NCBI GenBank assembly: GCA_023700845.1
Contig: JAMPYD010000126.1
Span: 1-6,229, forward strand
Length of the DNA stretch: 6,229 nt
Reading direction: 5' to 3'
Origin: Elusimicrobiota bacterium
Lineage (GTDB): Bacteria > Elusimicrobiota > Elusimicrobia > UBA1565 > UBA9628
In this document: piece after piece, positions 1 to 4,981 of the stretch
How positions within the stretch are numbered: the first letter of the stretch is position 1
How the letters are laid out: each line of letters begins with the position of its first letter
Position numbers and translations under genes: made by a program
Notes under the pieces: generated by a model
The model's database searches: none
What the model was told of the DNA's origin: nothing
What the model saw: only the letters and a program-made list of their open reading frames with translations

Positions 1-1
1 G

Positions 2-730
2 GAGCTCCTCATCATGATCGACGCGCTGCGCCGCGCGTCGGCGGGGCGCATCACGGCGGTCATGCCCTACTACGGCTACGCGCGCGCCGACCGCAAGACC
101 GCGCCGCGCATGCCGATCACGTCCAAGCTCGTGGCCAACCTCATCGTCGAGTCCGGCGCCCAGCGCGTCATCACGATGGACCTCCACGCCGCTCAGATCC
201 AGGGCTTCTTCGACATCCCCGTCGACCACCTCTACGCCGCGCCGATCATCATCGACTACGTCAAGAAGAAGGCGCTGAAGAACCTCGTCATCGTCTCGCC
301 GGACGTCGGCGGCGTCGAGCGGGCCCGCGCGTTCGCCAAGCGCCTCAACGCCCAGCTCTGCATCATCGACAAGCGGCGCCCGCGCCCGAACGAGGCCTCG
401 GTCTACAACATCATCGGCGACGTCAAGGGCAAGAACTGCTTCATCCTCGACGACATGGTGGACACCGGCGGCACGCTGTGCAAGGTCGCCGATAAGATCC
501 GCGAGAACGGCGCGCTGAAGGTCTACGCCGCCTGCGTCCACGGCGTGCTGTCCGGCGCCGCGCATGATTTGATTGCCAAATCATCTTTAGAAGAGATGAT
601 CCTCACCGATTCGATCCCGGTCCACGCGTTGGCCGGGGGGAAACTGACGGTCCTGTCGATCGCGCCCCTCATGGGCGAAGCGATCGCCCGCAACCATCAG
701 GGAAAATCTATCAGCGCGCTGTTCGTGTAA
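2..730 (+). CDS. prs: Ribose-phosphate pyrophosphokinase (PRPP synthetase), 5'-truncated
   Basis: The product makes phosphoribosyl pyrophosphate from ribose 5-phosphate and ATP in the cytosol, feeding purine, pyrimidine, NAD, histidine and tryptophan synthesis. The frame is open to the left edge (ELLIMIDALRRASAG...), so the start lies outside; by comparison with the roughly 310-residue family, about 70 N-terminal residues are missing. Visible family landmarks are PYYGYARADRK (about 68–100), the metal-site DLHAAQIQGFFDIP, SPDVGGVERARAFAKRL, the flexible catalytic loop DKRRPRPN (about 368–391), NIIGDVKGK, and the PRPP-binding loop DDMVDTGGT (449–475). These match class I Prs, and no key residue in the visible part is lost. 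It ends with TAA, 19 bp before rplY, in the common prs–rplY–pth order. A short AT-rich stretch near codons for HDLIAKSSLEEM (about 564–600) uses codons rare in its surroundings. Confidence 0.97.
   Translation, partial: ELLIMIDALRRASAGRITAVMPYYGYARADRKTAPRMPITSKLVANLIVESGAQRVITMDLHAAQIQGFFDIPVDHLYAAPIIIDYVKKKALKNLVIVSPDVGGVERARAFAKRLNAQLCIIDKRRPRPNEASVYNIIGDVKGKNCFILDDMVDTGGTLCKVADKIRENGALKVYAACVHGVLSGAAHDLIAKSSLEEMILTDSIPVHALAGGKLTVLSIAPLMGEAIARNHQGKSISALFV
564..584 (+). repeat. Perfect 8-bp inverted repeat inside prs
   Basis: ATGATTTG (564–571) and CAAATCAT (577–584) are exact reverse complements separated by the 5-nt loop ATTGC. They lie in an AT-rich patch within the 3' third of prs, where neighbouring sequence is very GC-rich. 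No T-run follows, and the gene reads on for another 48 codons, so this is not an obvious terminator. Any regulatory role is unproven. Confidence 0.5.
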
Positions 731-733
731 TTC

Positions 734-738
734 AGGAG
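734..738 (+). promoter_or_regulatory. Shine-Dalgarno site for rplY
   Basis: AGGAG lies 11 nt upstream of the rplY ATG in the 19-bp prs–rplY gap. It is the clearest ribosome binding site on the + strand of the window and supports the ATG at 750 as the start. Confidence 0.75.
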
Positions 739-749
739 AAAATAGAGTC

Positions 750-1478
750 ATGGAAATCACGTTGAACGTCGAAGTCCGCGCCGCGAAGGGAACCAAGAAG
801 GATCTCAGCACGCTGCGCGCGCAGTCCACCATCCCCGCCGTCGTGTACGGCGGAGAGAAGGCGCCGATCATGGTCGCTCTGTCCGAAAAGGATTTGATGG
901 CCGCCCGCAAGAAGGGAGGAGCCAACGCCATCCTTCGCCTGAAGCACACGAAGGGAGAGGAGACCGTCATCGTCAAGGAGCTGCAGCGGCACCCGGTCAC
1001 CGACCGGCCCGTTCACGCCGACTTCCAGCGCATCTCGCTGACCCAGAAGATCGAGGCCAAGGTCCCGCTGAACATCGTCGGCGAGGCGCCCGGCGTCAAG
1101 ACCTCCGGCGGCATGATGTCCATCGACATGCGCGAGCTGCGCATCAAGGCGCTGCCCACGAAGATCCCGCAGCACATCGACGTCGACGTGTCCAAGCTCG
1201 AGCTGCATCAGGGCATCTCGGTCAAGGATCTCTCGCTCGGCGAAGGCGTTGAAGTCCTCGACGCCGCGGACGCCGCGGTCGTCCGTATCGTCCTCGCCAA
1301 GGTCGAGGTCGTGGCCGAGCCCGTCGCCGGCGCCGTCGTCGAAGGCGCCGTCCCGGCCGAGCCCGAATCCGCCTCGACGAAGGGCAAGAAGGACGAGGAA
1401 GGCAAGGTCATCGAGAAGGCGGCCGCGCCGGCCGCTGCGGCCGACGCCAAGAAGGCTCCGAAGAAGGAAGGCAAGTAA
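750..1478 (+). CDS. rplY: 50S ribosomal protein L25, long (TL5/Ctc) form with acidic-basic tail
   Basis: This is the 5S rRNA-binding protein of the large ribosomal subunit. The 242-residue product has the two-domain TL5/Ctc layout. The N-terminal L25 fold spans about residues 1–95 and includes STIPAVVYGG and the hallmark VKELQRHPVTDRPVHADFQRIS (75–96). The C-terminal beta domain spans about 97–186 and includes VPLNIVGEAPGVKTSGGMM and ALPTKIPQHIDVDVSKLE. Residues about 187–242 form a low-complexity Ala/Lys/Glu/Pro-rich tail, predicted disordered and common in long-form L25 proteins. ATG at 750 is preceded by AGGAG. The gene sits between prs and pth, as in many bacteria (the Bacillus prs–ctc–pth order). 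The L25 assignment is firm; a stress role like that of Bacillus Ctc would be inference. Confidence 0.97.
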   Translation: MEITLNVEVRAAKGTKKDLSTLRAQSTIPAVVYGGEKAPIMVALSEKDLMAARKKGGANAILRLKHTKGEETVIVKELQRHPVTDRPVHADFQRISLTQKIEAKVPLNIVGEAPGVKTSGGMMSIDMRELRIKALPTKIPQHIDVDVSKLELHQGISVKDLSLGEGVEVLDAADAAVVRIVLAKVEVVAEPVAGAVVEGAVPAEPESASTKGKKDEEGKVIEKAAAPAAAADAKKAPKKEGK

Positions 1479-1490
1479 GCCTCTCTTTCG

Positions 1491-2051
1491 GTGGCGCTTA
1501 AGCTCGTCGTCGGACTCGGCAACCCGGGCCCGGAATACGAGAAGACGCGCCACAACGTTGGGTTCCGCCTCGCCGACCGTCTGGTCGGCGGGGCGGACTC
1601 GTCTTGGCGGGATTTTAAGGGCCTCGGAGTGGCCGCCAAGAGCGGCGACCTGTGGGTCGCCAAGCCGATGACCTACATGAACCTCTCCGGCGAGTTCGTG
1701 CAGAAGTTCGCGGCGTATCACAACATCGCGCTGGAAGACATTCTGATCGTCTACGACGAGCTCGCGATCCCTCTCGGCAAGATCCGCATCCGGAAGAACG
1801 GCTCCGCGGGCGGTCAGAACGGCATGAAGTCCATCATCCAGCACTTCGGGACGGAAAACATATCGAGGCTTCGCATCGGCATCGGGCCTCAGCCGGAGAA
1901 GGTGAGCGCGACCAATTTCGTGCTCGGGCGGTTCAACAAAAGCGAAGAGAACGAGCTGGACGCCGTTCTCTCCGCCGCGGCCGAGGCCGTCGGCGCCGTC
2001 CGCGAGAACGGCATCGACGCGGCCATGAACCGCTATAATCCCGCATCATGA
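1491..2051 (+). CDS. pth: Peptidyl-tRNA hydrolase
   Basis: The enzyme cleaves the ester bond of peptidyl-tRNAs that drop off the ribosome, recycling tRNA in the cytosol. The 186-residue product is full length for the bacterial Pth family. Visible active-site residues are N11 and the catalytic H21 in GLGNPGPEYEKTRHNVGF, N64 in PMTYMNLSG, D89 in IVYDELAIPLG, and N110 in GSAGGQNGMKSI. The usual His just before that Asn (H113 in the E. coli enzyme) is Gln109 here, a modest deviation. The start is GTG at 1491: the next residues ALKLVVGLGNPG align with the normal N-terminus, although no Shine-Dalgarno is well placed (AAGGAAGG lies about 20 nt upstream, inside rplY). It begins 12 bp after rplY, and its TGA overlaps the ATG of the following small gene by 4 bp. 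Confidence 0.96.
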   Translation: MALKLVVGLGNPGPEYEKTRHNVGFRLADRLVGGADSSWRDFKGLGVAAKSGDLWVAKPMTYMNLSGEFVQKFAAYHNIALEDILIVYDELAIPLGKIRIRKNGSAGGQNGMKSIIQHFGTENISRLRIGIGPQPEKVSATNFVLGRFNKSEENELDAVLSAAAEAVGAVRENGIDAAMNRYNPAS

Positions 2052-2266
2052 CCCCCCTGCTCAAGATCGTCATCGGCCTGATCAGCGGCGTTCTCGGCCT
2101 CGGCTACCTCTACCGCCCGGACCTCATCGAGCGCATGAACGCGGTCCTGCGCGACTACCTGCTCAACGACGCCTACATCGCCCTCGAGCGCAAGAAGTGG
2201 GGCGTGTTCTTCCTGCTGGTGTCCTTCCTGTTCCTGTACACCGGCTGGTCCGCGCTGACGCGCTGA
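2048..2266 (+). CDS. Small two-helix membrane protein of unknown function
   Basis: A 72-residue product that I do not recognise. An N-terminal hydrophobic segment (about residues 4–22, LLKIVIGLISGVLGLGYLY) is followed by a charged, probably amphipathic stretch (about 24–50, rich in Arg, Asp, Glu and Leu) ending in ERKKWG. A second hydrophobic segment (about 51–69, rich in Phe and Leu) and a short TR tail follow. This predicts an inner-membrane hairpin. The reality of the gene rests on exact ATGA overlap with the pth stop, only 7 bp to the next gene, and a sensible membrane-protein layout. No Shine-Dalgarno precedes the ATG, so translation is probably coupled to pth. A role in envelope or translation biology cannot be inferred. 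Confidence 0.8.
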   Translation: MTPLLKIVIGLISGVLGLGYLYRPDLIERMNAVLRDYLLNDAYIALERKKWGVFFLLVSFLFLYTGWSALTR

Positions 2267-2273
2267 TGCCCTC

Positions 2274-3623
2274 ATGAGCGGGGAACTCGAGGTTCTGGCG
2301 CGCGACGCCGTCGCCTGGATGAAGGCCCGCTCCGCGCAGACCCAGGCCGAGGTTTTCCTCTCCCGCGGCGAGGCCCGGTCCTTGTCCCGGCGCGAGGGCG
2401 AGCGAGACGGCGTCGAGGCCTCGGAGAGCTCGGGCGCCGGCGTGCGCGTCGTGCGCGACGGCCGCGTCGGCTTCGCCGCCGCCGGCGGCGCCGGCCTCGA
2501 GGCTATAAAGGAATTATACGCTCGTGCCCTCGAGCAGCTGCCGCACGCTGAGCCCGATCCCCGCCGCGTGCTGCCCGGCCCCCAGGCGCCCGCCGGCGAC
2601 GACGCCCTCGCCGCGACGCTGTGGGACGACGCCCTGTTCGCCGCGCCCTGGGAGGCCGTCGAGGAGCGCCTGCGCGAGGCCGAGGCCGCGGCGAAAGCCC
2701 AGCCCCGCGTGGCCGGCGTCATGCGCGTCGAGTACGCGGAAAGCCGCGGCGCCGTCGTCATCGCCGGCACGAGCGGCCTGTTCGCGAGCGAGCGGGCCGG
2801 CTCCGCGAGCGTCTCGCTGCTCGTCGCGGCGGGAGACGGCCCCGAGGTCCAGCTCGGCGAGTCGTACCGCGCCGAGCGCCGCGCCGCCGCCCTCGATTTC
2901 GCCGCCGCCGGCCGGGAGGCGGGCCTGCGCGCGTCGTCTTTGCTCGGCGCCCGCCGCGCCAAGGCCGGCAAGCGCGCGGTCCTCTTCGAGCCCTGGGTCG
3001 CGGGCGAATTCCTCGAGCTGCTGGCCGAGCTGCTCTCCGCCGACGAGGTCCAGGGCGGGCGCTCCCTGCTGGCCGGCAAGCTCGGCCGGAGCGTCGCCTC
3101 GCCGCTCGTCACCGTGCGCGACGACCCCCGGCGCCCCGGGGGCCTCGGCTCCTGCCGCTTCGACGACGAGGGCGTGCCCACGCGCGACAAGGCCATGATC
3201 TCGGCGGGCGTTCTGAACGGGTTCTTTTACGACGCCTTCACGGCCGCCCGCGAGGGCCTGGCCTCCAACGGCTGCGCGTACCGCGACACCTACGCGGGCC
3301 TGCCCGGCCCCGGCGCGTCGAACCTCTACCTCGCGCCCGGCGCGATGACGCGCGACGCCCTGATCGCCGACACGAAGTCGGGCCTGCTCGTCGCCGAGGT
3401 GCTCGGCATGCACATGGTCGACCCGGTCTCCGGCGCCTTCTCCGTCGGGGTCTCCGGCCTGTCGATCGAAAAAGGCCGCGTCGCCGGCCCCGTCAAGGGC
3501 GCCATGATCTCCGGCACCCTCCTCGACCTCCTCTCCCGCGTCGACGGCGTCGCCTCCGACCTGACCTTCCAAGGCTCCCTCGGCGCCCCCACCTTCCGCA
3601 TCTCCTCCCTCGACGTCGCATGA
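2274..3623 (+). CDS. pmbA: PmbA/TldE-type subunit of the TldD/TldE metalloprotease
   Basis: The 449-residue product has the length and conserved C-terminal signature of TldD/PmbA proteins. Visible blocks are FDDEGVPTRDKAMISAGVLNG (starting at residue 296), FFYDAFTAAREG, and GMHMVDPVSGAFSVGVSGLSIEKG (from residue 378), followed by VKGAMISGTLLDLL. The HExxxH zinc motif of TldD is absent; the corresponding region (FEPWVAGEFLELLAELL) has no His. That makes it the TldE/PmbA partner rather than the catalytic subunit. In enterobacteria TldD–TldE is a cytosolic protease complex that processes microcin B17 and degrades the antitoxin CcdA; the substrate here is unknown. ATG at 2274 follows the upstream stop by 7 bp with no Shine-Dalgarno. 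An AT-rich codon cluster (ATA AAG GAA TTA TAC, about 2505–2519) stands out in an otherwise extremely GC-rich gene. Confidence 0.94.
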   Translation: MSGELEVLARDAVAWMKARSAQTQAEVFLSRGEARSLSRREGERDGVEASESSGAGVRVVRDGRVGFAAAGGAGLEAIKELYARALEQLPHAEPDPRRVLPGPQAPAGDDALAATLWDDALFAAPWEAVEERLREAEAAAKAQPRVAGVMRVEYAESRGAVVIAGTSGLFASERAGSASVSLLVAAGDGPEVQLGESYRAERRAAALDFAAAGREAGLRASSLLGARRAKAGKRAVLFEPWVAGEFLELLAELLSADEVQGGRSLLAGKLGRSVASPLVTVRDDPRRPGGLGSCRFDDEGVPTRDKAMISAGVLNGFFYDAFTAAREGLASNGCAYRDTYAGLPGPGASNLYLAPGAMTRDALIADTKSGLLVAEVLGMHMVDPVSGAFSVGVSGLSIEKGRVAGPVKGAMISGTLLDLLSRVDGVASDLTFQGSLGAPTFRISSLDVA

Positions 3624-3644
3624 TCGGCGACGTCGCATGATTGG
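3611..3644 (+). repeat. 17-bp tandem duplication across the pmbA stop codon
   Basis: CGACGTCGCATGATCGG (3611–3627) is followed immediately by CGACGTCGCATGATTGG (3628–3644), differing at one base. The first copy encodes the last three residues and the TGA stop of pmbA; the second is non-coding and its end overlaps the first bases of the left inverted repeat. It looks like a recent replication-slippage or insertion scar. Confidence 0.9.
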
Positions 3645-3685
3645 TGCCAGGCCTACCGGTATTTGCGCAGGTGCCGGACCTACCG
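3642..3685 (+). repeat. Left arm of long inverted repeat flanking the PilZ gene
   Basis: Bases 3642–3677 are the reverse complement of 4145–4180 with a single mismatch (G3667 against G4155). With two further mismatches (3678 and 3681) the match extends to 3685/4137, giving 41 of 44 positions. The arm begins TGGTGCCAGGCCTACCGGTA. It lies in the gap between pmbA and the PilZ gene, upstream of any plausible PilZ promoter. The separation and precision of the match argue against chance. No transposase is nearby. Confidence 0.92.
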
Positions 3686-3688
3686 GTA
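3643..3688 (+). repeat. Two 19-bp direct repeats carrying TACCGGTA palindromes
   Basis: GGTGCCAGGCCTACCGGTA (3643–3661) and GGTGCCGGACCTACCGGTA (3670–3688) match at 17 of 19 positions with a 27-bp period. Each ends with the perfect 8-bp palindrome TACCGGTA (3654–3661 and 3681–3688). The unit recurs in the right arm on the other strand, once closely and once in degraded form. The two palindromes could also pair with each other as an 8-bp stem with a 19-nt loop. They may be units of a dispersed repeat or operator-like binding sites. Confidence 0.85.
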
Positions 3689-3704
3689 ACATCCATATCG
3701 TCTT

Positions 3705-3738
3705 CTGACATGATGTCGTAACCGGCTATCGCTATTCT
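3705..3738 (+). promoter_or_regulatory. Possible promoter for the PilZ gene
   Basis: The stretch between the left repeat and the PilZ ATG is the most AT-rich non-coding sequence in the window, so a promoter is expected here. CTGACA (3705–3710) matches the sigma-70 -35 consensus at five of six bases. Possible -10 elements are TATCGC (3727–3732, 16-bp spacing, weak) or TATTCT (3733–3738, 22-bp spacing, too wide). Neither pair is convincing. If TATTCT is used, transcription would start at about the ATG and the mRNA would be leaderless, which fits the lack of a Shine-Dalgarno. Confidence 0.3.
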
Positions 3739-3744
3739 AATCCC

Positions 3745-4128
3745 ATGAGCAACAATGGCCGCACCCACGCCCGCTGGCCCAGCGACCTCAAGGTCGAGGT
3801 GTTCAGCGGTCCGGTCGGGGGCGTCCGCATCGGCGAAGGGGTCCTGCTCGACGTGAGCCTGACCGGGTGTCTGCTGCGCGTCAGCGGTTTTCTCAAGACC
3901 GGCTCGACCTATCGCATCCACGTCGATTGGAAGGGCGGCGCTCTCGATCTGCCTGGACGTGTGGCGCGGGACGCGGGTCGCTCCGGTACCGACGCCGCCG
4001 CGCGGCACTACGGCATCGCCTTCAATCTCACCGGCGGACAGGAAAAGGACCTTCGAAACCTCATCGACGAGGTCCGCCGCACCCAGAAGCCCGAAGACGG
4101 CGGCTTTCTGCGCAACTATTGGGGCTAG
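3745..4128 (+). CDS. Small PilZ-domain protein, probable cyclic-di-GMP effector
   Basis: A 127-residue stand-alone PilZ domain. It has both halves of the ligand-binding signature: RxxxR at R6–R10 (RTHAR) and DxSxxG at D36–G41 (DVSLTG). The downstream beta-barrel pattern is typical (YRIHVDWKGGALDLPGRVAR, then HYGIAFNLTGGQEKDLRNLIDE). In the family such proteins bind cyclic-di-GMP and act on motility, polysaccharide or pilus machinery by protein contacts; the partner here is unknown. There is no signal peptide or membrane segment, so it is likely cytosolic. ATG at 3745 places RxxxR at the normal N-terminal position, though no Shine-Dalgarno is visible. The gene stands alone: 121 bp after pmbA, convergent with the ABC operon, and enclosed by the long inverted repeats. 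By eye its codons are less GC-extreme than those of pmbA. Transfer as a cassette is possible but unproven. Confidence 0.92.
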   Translation: MSNNGRTHARWPSDLKVEVFSGPVGGVRIGEGVLLDVSLTGCLLRVSGFLKTGSTYRIHVDWKGGALDLPGRVARDAGRSGTDAAARHYGIAFNLTGGQEKDLRNLIDEVRRTQKPEDGGFLRNYWG

Positions 4129-4131
4129 GTC

Positions 4132-4144
4132 GCCGACGGTCGGC
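4132..4144 (+). repeat. Short GC-rich inverted repeat after the PilZ gene
   Basis: GCCGAC (4132–4137) and GTCGGC (4139–4144) are exact reverse complements around a single base. They lie four bases past the PilZ stop, in the 58-bp gap between convergent genes. The stretch partly coincides with the degraded second unit of the right repeat arm. No T-run follows on either strand, so an intrinsic terminator is not supported, although a GC-rich hairpin here could assist termination. Confidence 0.4.
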
Positions 4145-4180
4145 CCGGCACCTGGGCAAATACCGGTAGGCCTGGCACCA
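4137..4180 (-). repeat. Right arm of long inverted repeat flanking the PilZ gene
   Basis: Bases 4145–4180 are the inverted partner of 3642–3677 (35 of 36 positions); the extended match runs to 4137. Read on the - strand it begins TGGTGCCAGGCCTACCGGTA, includes the palindrome TACCGGTA (4161–4168), and continues into a degraded second unit, GGTGCCGGGCCGACCG. It occupies most of the space between the PilZ stop and the end of the ABC operon, stopping six bases before the permease stop codon. No target-site duplication is seen beside it. Confidence 0.92.
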
Positions 4181-4186
4181 CCACCC

Positions 4187-4981
4187 CTAGCTGGAGCTGG
4201 AGGTGTAGCGGGCGACCGAGTCCTTCCAGAACAGCCAGGAGAGGGGGAGGGCGACGGCGGTCAGGGCCAGGGCGTAGACGATCCAGGCGGGCGACAGGAT
4301 GCCGAGGAGGGCCTTGGCCGGGAAGGTGGTCATCACCGCGATCGGCACGCCCACGGTCAGGGCCCAGCGCACGGCGGGCGCGTAGACGTCGACGGGGAAC
4401 TTGCCCATGAACATCACGTCGCGGTAGATCCAGATGGCGCTTTCGAGCTCCTGGGTGCGCACGGCGAGGGCGGCCACGAGGATGTGGATCGCGTAGATCA
4501 GGCCCACGCCGTTGAGCATCAGCAGCGCGTAGGCGGCGTAATTCTGCCAGCCGAGCGGCGGCAGGCGCGCGAAGACCACGCCCGTCATGATGATGACCGG
4601 GATGATCGTGATGATGTCGAGGAAATCGACGCTCGAGCAGGTCATGCGGAACAGGGGAGAGCAGGGCTGCACGAGGTAGAAGTCGAAGTCGCCCTCGGTC
4701 ACCGTGCGCCGCGCGCCGTACACCCCGCGAAAGAGAATCTGGGCGGTCATGTCGACGAGGTTGAAGGTCATGAAGAACAGCGCCGTCTCGACGAGGTTGT
4801 AGCCGGCCACGGTCTCGACGTGGTTGAACACCGCGGCCATGAAGGCGAAGAAGAAGAGGAGCCGGATCATCTTGCCGAGCAGGAAGCCGAAGGAGCCCAG
4901 GCGGTAGGTGAGCTGGGCCTGCATCGCCATCGAGGCGGTGCGCAGCCAGATGCGCCAGTACTTGCGCAGGAGGCCGCTCAC
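4187..4981 (-). CDS. ABC-2 type exporter permease (second permease of the trio)
   Basis: A 264-residue inner-membrane protein with about six hydrophobic segments (roughly residues 32–51, 62–84, 121–138, 142–175, 191–213 and 216–241). Family marks of the ABC2_membrane_6 / COG3694-like permeases are GDFDFYLVQP (97–106), FMGKFPVDVYAPAVRWALT and VPIAVMTTFPAKALLG. It would form the transmembrane channel with the neighbouring permease, powered by the ATPase. I place the start at GTG 4981–4979, because it overlaps the upstream permease stop as GTGA and is preceded by GGAGGG. The frame is open further upstream to an ATG at 5056, but those 25 extra residues are Arg/Gly-rich and overlap the conserved neighbour. 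It ends in Ser-Ser-Ser-Ser and TAG, convergent with the PilZ gene. Substrate unknown. Confidence 0.92.
   Translation of the reverse strand: MSGLLRKYWRIWLRTASMAMQAQLTYRLGSFGFLLGKMIRLLFFFAFMAAVFNHVETVAGYNLVETALFFMTFNLVDMTAQILFRGVYGARRTVTEGDFDFYLVQPCSPLFRMTCSSVDFLDIITIIPVIIMTGVVFARLPPLGWQNYAAYALLMLNGVGLIYAIHILVAALAVRTQELESAIWIYRDVMFMGKFPVDVYAPAVRWALTVGVPIAVMTTFPAKALLGILSPAWIVYALALTAVALPLSWLFWKDSVARYTSSSS

Noticed and set aside
732..1844. 370-codon open frame on the - strand opposite rplY and pth
   Set aside because: It spans two well-supported + strand genes, and its Asp/Leu/Gly/Arg-rich product shows no recognisable domain.
2524..3640. Alternative + strand frames inside pmbA, one with AGGA upstream of a GTG at 2524
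   Set aside because: The products are Arg/Pro/Ser/Ala-rich shadow translations; the AGGA belongs to the AT-rich codon cluster of pmbA itself.
3643..3688. CRISPR-like array
   Set aside because: Only two 19-bp units with an 8-bp spacer are present, with no further repeats or cas genes.
2033..3692. Long open frames on the - strand opposite pmbA (387 and 392 codons)
   Set aside because: They run antisense to a clearly conserved TldE gene, and their products are Ala/Arg/Ser/Gly low-complexity with no family motif. This is the usual by-product of very GC-rich codons.
3642..4180. Insertion sequence with target-site duplication, or integron attC cassette
   Set aside because: Bases just outside the two arms do not match each other, no transposase is encoded, and no attC-type core sites are seen.
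4129..4186. Intrinsic bidirectional terminator between the convergent genes
   Set aside because: A short GC-rich stem (4132–4144) is present but there is no T-run on either strand; the region is better explained by the right repeat arm.
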